Source: Pseudonocardia halophobica
Lineage (GTDB): Bacteria > Actinomycetota > Actinomycetes > Mycobacteriales > Pseudonocardiaceae
NCBI RefSeq assembly: GCF_027922425.1
Contig: NZ_BSFQ01000020.1
Coordinates: 1 to 64,000, forward strand
Direction of reading: 5' to 3'
DNA length: 64,000 bases
The translations under genes were made by a program, and so were the position numbers. Each line of letters opens with the position of its first letter. Within the stretch, counting starts at the first letter, position 1. This document shows, piece by piece, positions 8,225 to 16,860 of the stretch. The notes under the pieces are model-generated. The model was given only the letters and a program-made list of their open reading frames with translations, was not told the DNA's origin and searched no databases.

Positions 8225-10366
8225 ATGAGGCGATACGTGACCATCGGCGGCATCGTCGCCACGGCGATGATCGCGGGCTCGGTGGCGGCGTTCGCGGCGC
8301 CGACGGCCCCGGCCCCGGCCGCGGCGGACTGCAGACCCCCGGCTGCGGCGGCCGGGCCCGCCGACCCCGGTGCGGGATCAGGGAGCGGGAGCATGGCCGC
8401 TGCGCCGCAGGAGACGGGTGGCGACGGCTCGGGCGCGGCCGGGGGGCCGGGCGGCGCGGGGGAGCAGCCCGGGGGCAGTGGCTCCGGCGCCAGTGGTTCC
8501 GGTGAAGACGGGTCGGGCGGCGGCTCCGGGTCAGGTGCTGGGGACGGATCCGGCGGCTCGGACGACCACGGTTCTGCTGGTCAGGGATCCGACGACCACG
8601 GGTCCGACGACCACGGTTCGGGCCGGGGCGATGACCATGGTTCGGGCGGCTCGGACCGCGGCGACGCCGGTGAGCAGGCCTCGGGCGATCACGGCGACTC
8701 CGCCGACTCCGGTGCTGGCGACTCCGGTTCGGGTGACTCGCACTCCGACGACCACGGCGGTCCCGGCAGCGGTTCGGGCTCGGGTGGCTCGGATGACTCC
8801 GGTGGTTCGGACGGCTCCGGTGGGGCGGACGGCTCCGGTGGGGCGGACTCGGGGATGCACGGCGACTCCGGCGGGGCGTCGGACGAGGGCGCACCGGCGG
8901 CTCCCGCCGACCCTGATGGAGCGAACGGTGCTGCCTCGAGCGCCACGATTGCGCCGCTGGGCGGCGTACCCGCAGCTCAGTCCCCGGCCCGGGCGGGAGT
9001 GGTGACCGCCCCTCCGGCGGGCCCCGGTCAGGGAACACAGGACCCGGCCGCGCCCGGGGCGACTGTCCCCGGCGCTGCGCCGACTCCCGGCACCGCGACT
9101 GCTCCTGGCGCTGCGTCCGCACCCGATACCGCGACCGCTCCTGGCACCGCGACCGCTCCTGGCACCGCGACCGCTCCGGGCACCGCGACCGCTCCTGGCA
9201 CCGCGACCGCTCCCGGCACGGCGCAGGGATCCGCGACCGCACCGGCCGCTCCGTCCCCGACCGCTCCCGGCACCGCGCCGGGATCCGCGACCGCACCGGC
9301 CGCTCCGAACCCGACTGCGCCGGGCGCGGGCGCCCCGAGTGCCGGTCTGGTCCCGAACCCGGCGCCCGCCCCGTGCCCTCCCGACGCGGGTGCGGACACC
9401 AGCGCGGCGGTGATGCACAACTGGGGTGAGCCGAACCGCGTCGACGAGTTCGACGGCACCTCGCTGAGCGACGAGTGGGAGCCCTACGACGGCGCGGGCC
9501 ACAACGGCGCCGGCCGTCGCTCGCCCGACGCCTTCTCGGTCAAGGACGGCGTCCTCACCGTCACCGGCACCCCTGACGGCACGACCGGGGGAATGGCCTG
9601 GGGCAAGGGCCAGCAGTACGGCCGCTGGGAGGGCCGGGTGAAGGCGCCGGCCGCCGACCCGAGCTACCACGCGCTGCTGCTGCTGTGGCCCGACGCGGAG
9701 AACTGGCCCGTCGGCGGCGAGGTCGACTTCATGGAGATGTCGGACTCGAAGCGCCAGTCCACGGACATGTTCCTGCACTACGGCGAGGACAACCAGCAGG
9801 TCCAGGGGAGCGTCGACGTCGACGCCACCCAGTGGCACAACTGGGCGGTCGAGTGGACCCCCGAGCACATCGCCGCGTTCGTCGACGGCAAGGAGTGGTG
9901 GCGCACGGACGACACCTCGATCCTCCCGCCCGGCCCGATGCACCTCACGGTCCAGCTCGACTGGTTCCCGGAGGGCGGCGGCGATGTCACGCAGTCCGAG
10001 ATGCAGATCGACTGGATCAAGCAATACCCGCTCAGCGGCACCGAGACCGCCGGGGGCGAGGTCGCGCACGCGAAGGACCTGGCGCACGACGCCGCCGGCG
10101 AGGCCGTCGAGGGCGCCTCCGACGTCGCCCGCGCACCGATCGCGAACGGAGTCCGCGCAGCCGAGGGTGTTGCGGACCGCGCGACCGCAGCCGCGGAGGG
10201 TGCTGTCGATCTGGCCGGGGAGGCCGTCGAGGCGGTGGCGCCGCAGGGTCGGCTGACCGAGGGCGCTCCGGACGCCCTGCTCGGCCCGGCCGGCGTCGAT
10301 CCCGGGGCGACCGACACCTCGGACCCGAGGCGGGGGCTGGTGCCGGACGCGGTCCTTGCGGGCTGA
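8225..10366 (+). CDS. Secreted glycoside hydrolase family 16 protein with long disordered linker and Ala-rich tail
   Basis: A 713-residue exported protein. Residues 1-30 form a signal peptide (MRRYVTIGG ... VAAFAAP). About residues 31-290 are Gly/Ser/Asp/His-rich low complexity, followed by a Pro/Ala/Thr stretch with tandem TATAPG units (encoded at 9128-9217). The GH16 jelly roll spans about 404-595 and carries the catalytic E-x-D-x-x-E motif as Glu499, Asp501 and Glu504 (GEVDFMEM). The final 115 residues are Ala/Glu/Asp-rich and probably helical. GH16 enzymes cleave beta-1,3/1,4-glucans or galactans; the substrate here cannot be read from sequence. The start is set by GGAGGAG 5 nt upstream. 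It stands alone between pdxS and a convergent regulator. Confidence 0.88.
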   Translation: MRRYVTIGGIVATAMIAGSVAAFAAPTAPAPAAADCRPPAAAAGPADPGAGSGSGSMAAAPQETGGDGSGAAGGPGGAGEQPGGSGSGASGSGEDGSGGGSGSGAGDGSGGSDDHGSAGQGSDDHGSDDHGSGRGDDHGSGGSDRGDAGEQASGDHGDSADSGAGDSGSGDSHSDDHGGPGSGSGSGGSDDSGGSDGSGGADGSGGADSGMHGDSGGASDEGAPAAPADPDGANGAASSATIAPLGGVPAAQSPARAGVVTAPPAGPGQGTQDPAAPGATVPGAAPTPGTATAPGAASAPDTATAPGTATAPGTATAPGTATAPGTATAPGTAQGSATAPAAPSPTAPGTAPGSATAPAAPNPTAPGAGAPSAGLVPNPAPAPCPPDAGADTSAAVMHNWGEPNRVDEFDGTSLSDEWEPYDGAGHNGAGRRSPDAFSVKDGVLTVTGTPDGTTGGMAWGKGQQYGRWEGRVKAPAADPSYHALLLLWPDAENWPVGGEVDFMEMSDSKRQSTDMFLHYGEDNQQVQGSVDVDATQWHNWAVEWTPEHIAAFVDGKEWWRTDDTSILPPGPMHLTVQLDWFPEGGGDVTQSEMQIDWIKQYPLSGTETAGGEVAHAKDLAHDAAGEAVEGASDVARAPIANGVRAAEGVADRATAAAEGAVDLAGEAVEAVAPQGRLTEGAPDALLGPAGVDPGATDTSDPRRGLVPDAVLAG
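9128..9217 (+). repeat. 18-bp in-frame tandem repeats in the GH16 linker
   Basis: Five near-identical copies of an 18-bp unit (ACCGCGACCGCTCCTGGC) start at 9128, 9146, 9164, 9182 and 9200 and encode TATAPG. Since 18 is a multiple of three, copy number changes would alter linker length without shifting frame. A second, longer imperfect duplication (GSATAPAAP units) follows to about 9320. Confidence 0.85.
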
Positions 10367-10454
10367 CGGCCCACCGGTGAAGCGGCCGTCCGACGGGCGG
10401 CCGCTTCGTCGTGTCCCACCTCCCGAGAGAGCCGACTCGGCCGCCCGAAACTGT

Positions 10455-10539
10455 CGACTCGCGGTGCCGGAACTCCCGACTCGCGGTGCCGGAACTCGCG
10501 ACTCGCGGTGCCGGAACTCCCGACTCGCGGGGGCTGCGG
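10455..10539. repeat. 22-bp intergenic tandem repeat, locus 1 (3 full copies and a partial)
   Basis: Units start at 10455, 10477, 10499 and 10521 with core CTCGCGGTGCCGGAACTC; the last changes after CGACTCGCGG into GGGCTGCGG. The array lies between the convergent ends of the GH16 gene and the XRE-cupin gene. The same unit recurs at 39081 in this orientation and at 35553 in reverse complement. It has no spacers and no coding signature. Confidence 0.85.
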
Positions 10540-10559
10540 TGCGGCTCCGGTACCGACGG

Positions 10560-11120
10560 CTACACGTACTCCATCACCAGCACCGCGGCGGTGCCGGGTT
10601 CGAGGGCCTGGTAGGCGTGGGGGCGGTCGCCGGGGAAGCAGGCGTAGTCCCCGAGGCCCAGCTCCACCTCCTCGCCCTCCGGCCCCGCCAGCCACCGCCC
10701 CGCCGTGACGACCATGTGCTCGGTCGTGCCGGGGATGTGCGCGTGCGCGGTGCGGGCCGGGCCGGGTTCGGCCGTGATCACGTGCAGGTCCCGGCGGGCC
10801 CCGGGCGGGCAGGCCGCGAGCAGGGTGCCGGTGAAGGGCGAGTGTTCGCTCGGGATCACCACGCCCTCCCCGGCCCGCACCACCCGCACGGTCCGCGCGG
10901 GCGGGTCGACCAGCCGGGAGAACGGGACGTCGAGCACCACGGCGATCGCCCACAGCGTCTCGACGCTCGGGTTCCCCGCACCCGCCTCGAGCTGCGACAG
11001 GGTCGACTTGGCGATCCCCGCCCGCCGCGCGAGCTCGCCGAGCGACAGCTCGCGCCGGGTCCGCTCGCGCCGCACCGCAGAGGCGATGGCCGCGAGCGGC
11101 GTCCCCTCCGTTCGGTTCAT
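10560..11120 (-). CDS. XRE-family regulator with C-terminal cupin domain
   Basis: A 186-residue transcription factor: helix-turn-helix of the XRE type at about residues 10-65 (LSLGELARRAGIAKSTLSQLE) and a cupin barrel at about 110-183 (HAHIPGTTEHM ... GDYACFPGDRPH) that probably senses a small ligand. It is transcribed divergently from azlC, the two starts being about 50 bp apart, so it probably regulates azlCD and itself; the pairing XRE-cupin/AzlCD is common in actinobacteria. AAGGAG stands just upstream of its ATG. The effector is unknown; branched-chain amino acids are a guess from context. Confidence 0.9.
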   Translation of the reverse strand: MNRTEGTPLAAIASAVRRERTRRELSLGELARRAGIAKSTLSQLEAGAGNPSVETLWAIAVVLDVPFSRLVDPPARTVRVVRAGEGVVIPSEHSPFTGTLLAACPPGARRDLHVITAEPGPARTAHAHIPGTTEHMVVTAGRWLAGPEGEEVELGLGDYACFPGDRPHAYQALEPGTAAVLVMEYV

Positions 11121-11137
11121 CGGTCTCCTTATCCGGT

Positions 11138-11166
11138 TTGACGAACGCCACGACGGTGTTCATCCT
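11138..11166 (+). promoter_or_regulatory. Promoter of azlCD (TTGACG-17-CATCCT)
   Basis: TTGACG (11138-11143), a 17-bp spacer and CATCCT (11161-11166), ending 7 nt before the ATG at 11174, which suggests a leaderless transcript. The promoter occupies nearly the whole gap to the divergent XRE gene, so a bound regulator could affect both. Confidence 0.6.
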
Positions 11167-11173
11167 AACGGCC

Positions 11174-11854
11174 ATGTGTTCGGCACGGCGAACGGCTCTG
11201 GAGCGCGGCGACCTCCGGGACGCCCTGGCGCTCGGGGCGGCGATCACGGTCGTCGGGATGTCCTTCGGCGCCCTGGCGGCGGCCGCCGGGGTGCCGCCGG
11301 TGCTGACCGTGGCCATGTCGGTGCTGGTCTTCGCGGGCGGCTCGCAGTTCCTCGCGGTCGCGGTGGTCGCCGCGGGCGGGGCGCCGATCGCCGCGGTGGC
11401 GGCCGGGCTGCTGCTGAACCTGCGGCACCTGCCGTTCGGGCTGGCGATCGGCGACCTCGCGGGCCGGACGCTCCCGGCCCGGCTCCTCGGCGCCCACATC
11501 CTGATCGACGAGAACGTCGCCTTCGCCCGGGCACGGGGGAGCGGCCCGCGCGCCCGGGCGGCCTACCGGACGTGCGGGGCGCTGTTGTTCCTCGGCTGGA
11601 ACGCCGGGACCGTCGTCGGCCTGCTGGCCGGCTCGGCGGTGCCGGACCCGGCGTCGTTCGGGGTCGACGCGGCCTTCCCGGCCGCCCTGCTCGCGCTCCT
11701 GCTGCCCTCGCTGCGGGCGCCCGACGCCCGCCGGGTCGGCCTCGGCGCGGCCGTCGTCGCGCTCGCCGCCACGCCCTTCCTCCCGCCCGGGTTGCCGGTC
11801 CTGGTCGCGCTCCTGGCCCTGGTCCTCGCCGGCCGGACGGAGGTGGAGCGATGA
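11174..11854 (+). CDS. azlC: AzlC-family branched-chain amino acid export permease subunit
   Basis: A 226-residue membrane protein with about five or six hydrophobic helices and the AzlC signature region VFAGGSQFLAVAVVAAGG, followed by LLLNLRHLPFGLAI. With AzlD it forms an amino acid exporter in the cytoplasmic membrane. ATG 11174 is chosen over an upstream in-frame TTG at 11138 because that TTG is part of the probable -35 hexamer. Its stop overlaps azlD as ATGA. The substrate is inferred from family only. Confidence 0.9.
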   Translation: MCSARRTALERGDLRDALALGAAITVVGMSFGALAAAAGVPPVLTVAMSVLVFAGGSQFLAVAVVAAGGAPIAAVAAGLLLNLRHLPFGLAIGDLAGRTLPARLLGAHILIDENVAFARARGSGPRARAAYRTCGALLFLGWNAGTVVGLLAGSAVPDPASFGVDAAFPAALLALLLPSLRAPDARRVGLGAAVVALAATPFLPPGLPVLVALLALVLAGRTEVER

Positions 11855-12159
11855 CCTGGGCCGCCGTCCTCGCCCTCGCTGCCGGCACCTACCTCGTGCG
11901 GCTCGCCGGCATCCTCTTGCGCGACAAGGTCACGCTCCCGGCGCGGCTCGCCCGGCTCACCGACCTCGGGGCGACCGCCCTGCTGGTCGCCCTGGTCGCG
12001 ACCGCCGCGCTGACGGAGGCCGGCGGGTTCGCCGGCTGGGCCCGGCCCGCGGGCGTCCTCGTCGGTGGGGTGGCGGCGTGGCTGAAGGTGCCGTTCGTGC
12101 TGGTCGTGGTCCTGGCCGCGGGAACCACGGCGGGCCTTCGCGCCCTCGGGGTCGCCTGA
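11851..12159 (+). CDS. azlD: AzlD-family small membrane subunit
   Basis: A 102-residue hydrophobic protein with three or four membrane segments (MTWAAVLALAAGTYLVRLAG ..., ATALLVALVATAAL, VPFVLVVVLAAGTTAG), the usual size and form of AzlD, the partner of AzlC. The ATG overlaps the azlC stop (ATGA), so the two should be made in fixed ratio. Confidence 0.9.
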   Translation: MTWAAVLALAAGTYLVRLAGILLRDKVTLPARLARLTDLGATALLVALVATAALTEAGGFAGWARPAGVLVGGVAAWLKVPFVLVVVLAAGTTAGLRALGVA

Positions 12160-12195
12160 CTCGCAAGATCGGGACCGAGCCGCGAGACTGCGCGC

Positions 12196-14418
12196 GTGCC
12201 GCGCCCGCTCGCCCCGCTCCTCGCCTGGCTCCTGGTCCTCGCGGCCGGCGTCGCCGCCGTCGTCACGATCCTCCCGCCGACGCCCGAGCGCGACCCCGCC
12301 GCGCCCGGGCCGTCCGCCGCCCGGGCCTTCGCCGACGTGGAGCGCATCGCCGTGCGCCCGCACGTCGCCGGCTCGCCCGCCAACGACGCCGTGCGCGGGT
12401 ACGTGGTGAGCACCCTGCGGGACATGGGGTTCGCACCGCGGGTGCAGGACACGGTCGGCGTCGACGCCGGGTCCCTCGGCGACGGGACTGCGGCCGCCGC
12501 CCACGTCCGCAACGTGATCACGACGGTGCCCGGGACCGCGTCGACCGGGCGGGTGTTCCTCGTGGCGCACCATGACTCCGTCCAGGCCGGCCCCGGCGCG
12601 AACGACGACGGCGCGGGCACGGCGACCCTGCTCGAGACGGCCCGGTGGCTGCGGGCCCACCCGCCGCGCAACGACGTCGTCCTCGTCTCGACGGACGCCG
12701 AGGAGGCCTGCCTGTGCGGGGCGGAGGCGTTCGTCGCGGAGGCGCCGGAGGCTGCCGACGGCGGGGTGGTGCTCAACGTCGAGGCCCGCGGCACGTCCGG
12801 CCCCGTGATCATGTTCGAGACCACGCCGGGCAACGGCGCCGTGGTGCGGGAGTTCGCGGCGGCGGCCCCGCACCCCGTCGCGACCAGCTTCGCGGTGGAG
12901 GTCTACCGGATCCTGCCGAACGACACCGACTTCAGCCCCTTCCGCGACGCCGGCCGCTTCACCGGGCTGAACAGCGCGTACATCGACGGGAGCGCGGCCT
13001 ACCACGGGCCGCAGGACGTCCCGGCGCGGATGGACCTCGGGTCGCTGCAGATGCACCTGGACAACACGACGGCGCTGGTGTCGCGGCTCGGGACCGTCGA
13101 CCTTGCCGCCGTGCGGGCGGAGTCCGCCGACGCGACGTACTTCCCGGTCGTCGGCCACCTGGTCCGCTACCCGGACGCGCTGGTCGTGCCGCTCGCGGTC
13201 CTCGCGGTCGTCGCGGTCGCGGGCTTCGCCCTGGTCGCGCTCCGCCGGGGCCCGACGACGGGGCGACGGCTGCTGGCCGGGACGGCCGCCGGGCTCGTGC
13301 CGCTCGTGGTCGCACCGGCGCTCGCCCAGCTCGCCTGGCTGGGCCTCACCGCCCTGCGGCCGGGCTATGCGGCGCTGCGCGACCCGTGGCAGCCGGGCTG
13401 GGGCCGGGTCGCGCTGGCCTGCCTGGTCACGGCCGTGGTGCTGGCGTGGTTCGCCCTGCTGCGCAACCGGATCGGGGCGACGGCGCTGGCCGTCGGCGGG
13501 CTGGCCTGGCTGGCGGTGCTGGGCGTGGTCCTGGCGGTGGCGGCGCCGGGCGGCTCGTACCTGACCGCCCTGCCGGCGTTGGCAGGCGGCGTCGCGGGCA
13601 TGATCGGCGGCCGGATCGCCGAGGTCGTGGCGGGGGTGGTCGCCGTGCTGGTCCTGGTTCCGACGGCCGTGCTGTTCCTGCCGGCGCTGGGCCTGTCCGT
13701 CGCCGCGGTCCCGGCCTTCGTGATGGCCCTGCTCGGCCTCGCGCTCGTCCCGCTGCTGGACCTCCTGCCGGTGCCCCGGCTCACGCCCGCCGTGGCCCTG
13801 GCGGCCGCGCTCGTCCTCGGTGCGACGGGCTTCGCGCGCAACGCCTTCGACGCCACGCAGCTCGCCCCGAGCCAGCTCGTGTACCTGCTCGACGCCGACG
13901 CGCGCACGGCCCGCTGGGTCAGCGCGGAGGCCCGCCCCGGGCCGTGGACCGCCGGCTACGTCGACGGCCGCGAGGAGCTCGACCTGCCGGGATTCGGGGG
14001 TACCCACGCGACCGGCCCGGCGCTCCCGGCGGACCTGCCGCCCGCGACCGTGACCGCGACCCGCGAGGGCCGGACGGTCACCGCGCGGATCAGCCCGCAG
14101 CGCGCGGTCCGCTTCGTGGCCCTGCGCAGTGAAGGGGGCGTGGTCACCGAGGCCGAGATCGGGACAGGGGTGGCGGGCACGCCCGTGCCCGTCCGCGACG
14201 GCCGCCTCGACCTGCTGTTCCACGCCCCGCCGCCCGAGGGTCTGGAACTCCGCCTCACCCTGCGCGACGTGCCCGCCGGTGACCTGCGCCTGCAGGTCAC
14301 CGACGGGTCCGACGGGCTTGACGGGCTGCCCGGGTTCCGGCCCCGGCCACCGGACGTCGGCGTGGCGGGCAGCCACACGAGCGAGCTCGTCGCGGTGACG
14401 AGCTCCCACCCGCTCTGA
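12196..14418 (+). CDS. M28-family metallopeptidase with multi-pass membrane C-terminus
   Basis: A 740-residue membrane protein. An N-terminal helix (about 5-25) places the peptidase domain (about 45-300) outside the cell. Co-catalytic zinc residues are visible: His125 with Asp127 (AHHDS), Asp137 (ANDDG), Glu169-Glu170 (DAEEAC) and His270 (AYHGPQD). About eight hydrophobic segments follow from 325 to 560, then an extracytoplasmic C-terminal domain to 740. This is the bacterial Fxna/PF04389-plus-membrane layout; substrates are probably peptides, but none is known. The GTG start is 6 nt after a weak GAGACT box. It is independent of azlCD (36-bp gap). Confidence 0.86.
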   Translation: MPRPLAPLLAWLLVLAAGVAAVVTILPPTPERDPAAPGPSAARAFADVERIAVRPHVAGSPANDAVRGYVVSTLRDMGFAPRVQDTVGVDAGSLGDGTAAAAHVRNVITTVPGTASTGRVFLVAHHDSVQAGPGANDDGAGTATLLETARWLRAHPPRNDVVLVSTDAEEACLCGAEAFVAEAPEAADGGVVLNVEARGTSGPVIMFETTPGNGAVVREFAAAAPHPVATSFAVEVYRILPNDTDFSPFRDAGRFTGLNSAYIDGSAAYHGPQDVPARMDLGSLQMHLDNTTALVSRLGTVDLAAVRAESADATYFPVVGHLVRYPDALVVPLAVLAVVAVAGFALVALRRGPTTGRRLLAGTAAGLVPLVVAPALAQLAWLGLTALRPGYAALRDPWQPGWGRVALACLVTAVVLAWFALLRNRIGATALAVGGLAWLAVLGVVLAVAAPGGSYLTALPALAGGVAGMIGGRIAEVVAGVVAVLVLVPTAVLFLPALGLSVAAVPAFVMALLGLALVPLLDLLPVPRLTPAVALAAALVLGATGFARNAFDATQLAPSQLVYLLDADARTARWVSAEARPGPWTAGYVDGREELDLPGFGGTHATGPALPADLPPATVTATREGRTVTARISPQRAVRFVALRSEGGVVTEAEIGTGVAGTPVPVRDGRLDLLFHAPPPEGLELRLTLRDVPAGDLRLQVTDGSDGLDGLPGFRPRPPDVGVAGSHTSELVAVTSSHPL

Positions 14419-14439
14419 GCGTGCGAGCGCAGGGATCCG

Positions 14440-15099
14440 TCAGGCGAAGTCGACGGTCACGCAGCCGACGCGGTCACCCGCGGTCCCGGCCTTGCCCGGC
14501 TCGGTCGCCGTCTTCATCGCGTGGATCACGACGGACTGCGGCGCGGCCTGGTCGGTGAACGCCCACTGGGCCTGCGTGGCGGTGACCGAGGCGGCGCCCT
14601 GCGCATCCGTGGTGAAGTCCAGCCACACCTCGTTCTGGGGGTTGGCGTAGGCCGGGTCGACGCTCGGGCTCACCGGGTCGGCGACGTGCTGGAAGTGCGG
14701 GCCGGAGTCCGCGGCGGCGGGGCCGCAGGGCTTCTGGTGGGCGTGCGAGCCGTACGTGCGGTTCGGCACCAGGCCCGTGACCGCGAGGGTGACGGTGGAG
14801 CTGGTGCCCTCGGTCGACGACGTGACCTTCGCCGTGGCGCCGGCCGGCACCAGCTCGGGGTTGTAGGTGATCGCGTCACCGGTGGTGGCGAACGTCGCCT
14901 CGACGTCGACGTCGTCCCCGGCGGAGCCGCTCGCGGCCGGGGCCGCCGGGGCCGCCGGGGCGGCCTGGGCCGTCGTCGCGGCCGGCGTGCCGGTCTCGGT
15001 CGACGGCGTCTGCGACGGCGACGAACAGCCGACGAGCGCGACGGACAGGACGGCCAGCGCCGGGAGGGCGAGGCGGTGGAGGGTGCGTGGTGGGACCAT
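14440..15099 (-). CDS. sodC: Superoxide dismutase [Cu-Zn]-family lipoprotein
   Basis: A 219-residue exported protein. The signal peptide ends in a lipobox (ALVGC), so it should be a lipoprotein at the outer membrane face of the cell. After an Ala/Pro/Thr linker the SodC fold begins around residue 65. Metal-site motifs are recognisable: GSHAHQKPCG, PHFQH, VVIHA and the disulfide cysteine in GDRVGCV. The ligand set is less canonical than in E. coli SodC, so activity is likely but not certain. It would detoxify periplasm-side superoxide. A dyad of copper-regulator type lies just upstream of the start (15109-15125). It converges with the M28 gene. Confidence 0.82.
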   Translation of the reverse strand: MVPPRTLHRLALPALAVLSVALVGCSSPSQTPSTETGTPAATTAQAAPAAPAAPAASGSAGDDVDVEATFATTGDAITYNPELVPAGATAKVTSSTEGTSSTVTLAVTGLVPNRTYGSHAHQKPCGPAAADSGPHFQHVADPVSPSVDPAYANPQNEVWLDFTTDAQGAASVTATQAQWAFTDQAAPQSVVIHAMKTATEPGKAGTAGDRVGCVTVDFA

Positions 15100-15108
15100 G
15101 AATCAGAC

Positions 15109-15125
15109 ATACCCCACGGGGGTGT
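15109..15125. promoter_or_regulatory. Candidate copper-responsive (CsoR/RicR-type) operator of sodC
   Basis: ATACCCC-ACG-GGGGTGT: 7-bp arms with a 3-bp centre and one mismatch, 9 bp upstream of the sodC start codon. Actinobacterial CsoR and RicR bind G/C-tract dyads of the TACCC...GGGTA form. Copper control is inference from this shape and from the copper enzyme downstream. Confidence 0.5.
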
Positions 15126-15225
15126 GATCATCGGGTACCGCCGCGCCCGGTAGCCCGATCGTGGCGCCGGAGGTCCGGCGGGCGGGGACGAGCGGTCCGG
15201 CCGGTGATCGGGGACGATCGGGCCC

Positions 15226-16671
15226 GTGCGAGTTCTCGTGATCGGGGCGACGGGCTACGTCGGCACGCGGCTGGTGCCGCGGCTGCTCGCGGAGGGGCAC
15301 GCCGTCCGCTGTCTGGTGCGGTCGCCGGAGCGGCTGGCGCGGACCGGCTTCGCCGACCGGGTGGAGGTCGTGCGGGGGAGCGTGGGCGACGCCGCCCCGA
15401 CCGGGGAGGCGTGTCGCGGCGTCGACGCCGTCGTCCACCTCGTGCACTCCATGGACGGGCCGGACTTCGCCGACCGCGACCGGCTCGCAGCCCACACGCT
15501 CGCCGCGGCGGCCGAGGCCGGGGGCGTGCGGCGGATCGTCTACCTGGGCGGGCTGCAGCCCACCGGCGAGGCCAACTCCGCCCACCTCGGGTCGCGGAAC
15601 GAGGTCGGCGAGATCCTGCGGGCCGGCGCGGTGCCCACCGCGGTGCTGCAGGCCGGGATCGTCGTCGGCCGGGGGTCGGCGAGCTTCGAGATGATCCGGC
15701 ACCTCGCCGAGACGGTCTTCGGCGGCCCGCCGGTCCTCCCGCTGCCGGACCAGGCGTGGAACCGCATCCAGCCGATCGCGATCGACGACGTCCTGTACTG
15801 GCTCACCGCCTGCCTGCGGCTGCCGCCGGAGGTGAACCGGGCGTTCGACGTCGGCGGGCCGGAAGCGCCCAGCTACGTCGAGCTGCTGCGCGGGTACGCC
15901 CGCGAGGCCGGCCTGGCCCGCGCCCTCACCGTTCCGGTCCCGGTCGCCGCGCCGCGGCTGGGCGCTCGGGCGATCGAGGCGCTCACCCCGGTCGACCGGG
16001 AGCTCGCCGGGCCGCTGCTCGAGTCGATGGCCTACGACCTCGTCTGTCGTGAGTCGGACCTGTCCGCGCTGGTCGGGGAGCCGCCCGGCGGCCGGACGCC
16101 GTACCGCGAGGCGGTGCGCCGGGCCCTCGCCGAGGAGGGGTCGGCGGGGCCGGCGGCCACCGACCCCGAGGGGTCCGGCCCGCCCGCGCTGACCGGCCGG
16201 CACGTCGAGGAGGTCGACGCGCCGCCCGAGGTCCTGTGGTCCGTGGTCGCGGGGCTGGGCGGCGACGAGGGCTGGCACACCGTGCCCGGGGCGTGGGCGC
16301 TGCGGCAGCGGCTCGACGGCCTGGTCGGCGGCGTCGGGCTGCGGCGCGGCCGGCCCGAGCGGCTCGAGCCGGGCGCGCCGGTCGACTGGTGGCGGGTCGA
16401 GGAGGTGGACCAGGGGCACGCCCTCGGGCTGCGCGCGGAGACCCGGCTGCCGGGGGTCGCGCGGCTGCGGATGACGGTCGAACCCGCCGGCCGCGGGGTG
16501 AGCCGCTACACGCAGACCGTCACGTTCCGTCCCCGGGGGCTCGCGGGGCGCGTCTACTGGTACGCGCAGAAGCCGGGACACGACCTGATCTTCGGCGTGA
16601 TGGCCCGGATGGTGGCCTTCGAGGCGGAGCGCCGCGCGGACCAGCATCGGCGCCCGAACGGCCGAGGATGA
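15226..16671 (+). CDS. NAD(P)-binding SDR-like protein with C-terminal DUF2867/SRPBCC domain
   Basis: A 481-residue two-domain protein. The N-terminal half (1-300) is an atypical/extended SDR with the nucleotide loop GATGYVG at residues 7-13 and ends in a substrate-domain region typical of NmrA-like proteins. From about residue 325 (HVEEVDAPPEVLWSVV) the sequence looks like the DUF2867 SRPBCC-type domain often fused to such proteins in actinobacteria. Reaction and substrate are unknown. The GTG start lies 7 nt after a weak GACGAT box. It is divergent from sodC and convergent with the EF-G-like gene. Confidence 0.82.
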   Translation: MRVLVIGATGYVGTRLVPRLLAEGHAVRCLVRSPERLARTGFADRVEVVRGSVGDAAPTGEACRGVDAVVHLVHSMDGPDFADRDRLAAHTLAAAAEAGGVRRIVYLGGLQPTGEANSAHLGSRNEVGEILRAGAVPTAVLQAGIVVGRGSASFEMIRHLAETVFGGPPVLPLPDQAWNRIQPIAIDDVLYWLTACLRLPPEVNRAFDVGGPEAPSYVELLRGYAREAGLARALTVPVPVAAPRLGARAIEALTPVDRELAGPLLESMAYDLVCRESDLSALVGEPPGGRTPYREAVRRALAEEGSAGPAATDPEGSGPPALTGRHVEEVDAPPEVLWSVVAGLGGDEGWHTVPGAWALRQRLDGLVGGVGLRRGRPERLEPGAPVDWWRVEEVDQGHALGLRAETRLPGVARLRMTVEPAGRGVSRYTQTVTFRPRGLAGRVYWYAQKPGHDLIFGVMARMVAFEAERRADQHRRPNGRG

Positions 16672-16691
16672 TCCTCAGGAACACCGTTACC

Positions 16692-16738
16692 CAACGCGAG
16701 ATCGTTGCGCCTGCATCTGTCGTTACCACTGCGTAACG
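16692..16738. promoter_or_regulatory. Two N6 dyads in a convergent intergenic region
   Basis: CAACG-N6-CGTTG (16692-16707) and CGTTAC-N6-GTAACG (16721-16738) have centres exactly 30 bp apart, with another CGTTAC half site at 16685. They lie in the 235-bp gap between two convergent genes, where no promoter is needed for either. The stretch is less GC-rich than its surroundings. The rest of the gap up to the hairpin at 16861 shows no supported gene. Confidence 0.45.
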
Positions 16739-16860
16739 TGAGATTTCCCGGGTTGACCGGGCGCGGGCGTCACCGAGAGCATTCGCCGCAGCCGTCCGCT
16801 CCCCGCAACGGCTGCGCCCGACCGGACCGACCCCCGACGGTCCCGGCGGGTTCGCCACGA

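Noticed and set aside
8007..10087. Minus-strand frames opposite the GH16 linker
   Set aside because: They consist of repeats such as RCRERS or GRGARS, which are mirror images of the Gly/Ser/Pro linker repeats. The GH16 frame has a signal peptide, Shine-Dalgarno and catalytic domain.
11138..11173. Upstream TTG start of azlC
   Set aside because: The TTG is the first half of the TTGACG hexamer, which has a -10 partner 17 bp later; the ATG at 11174 fits a leaderless start.
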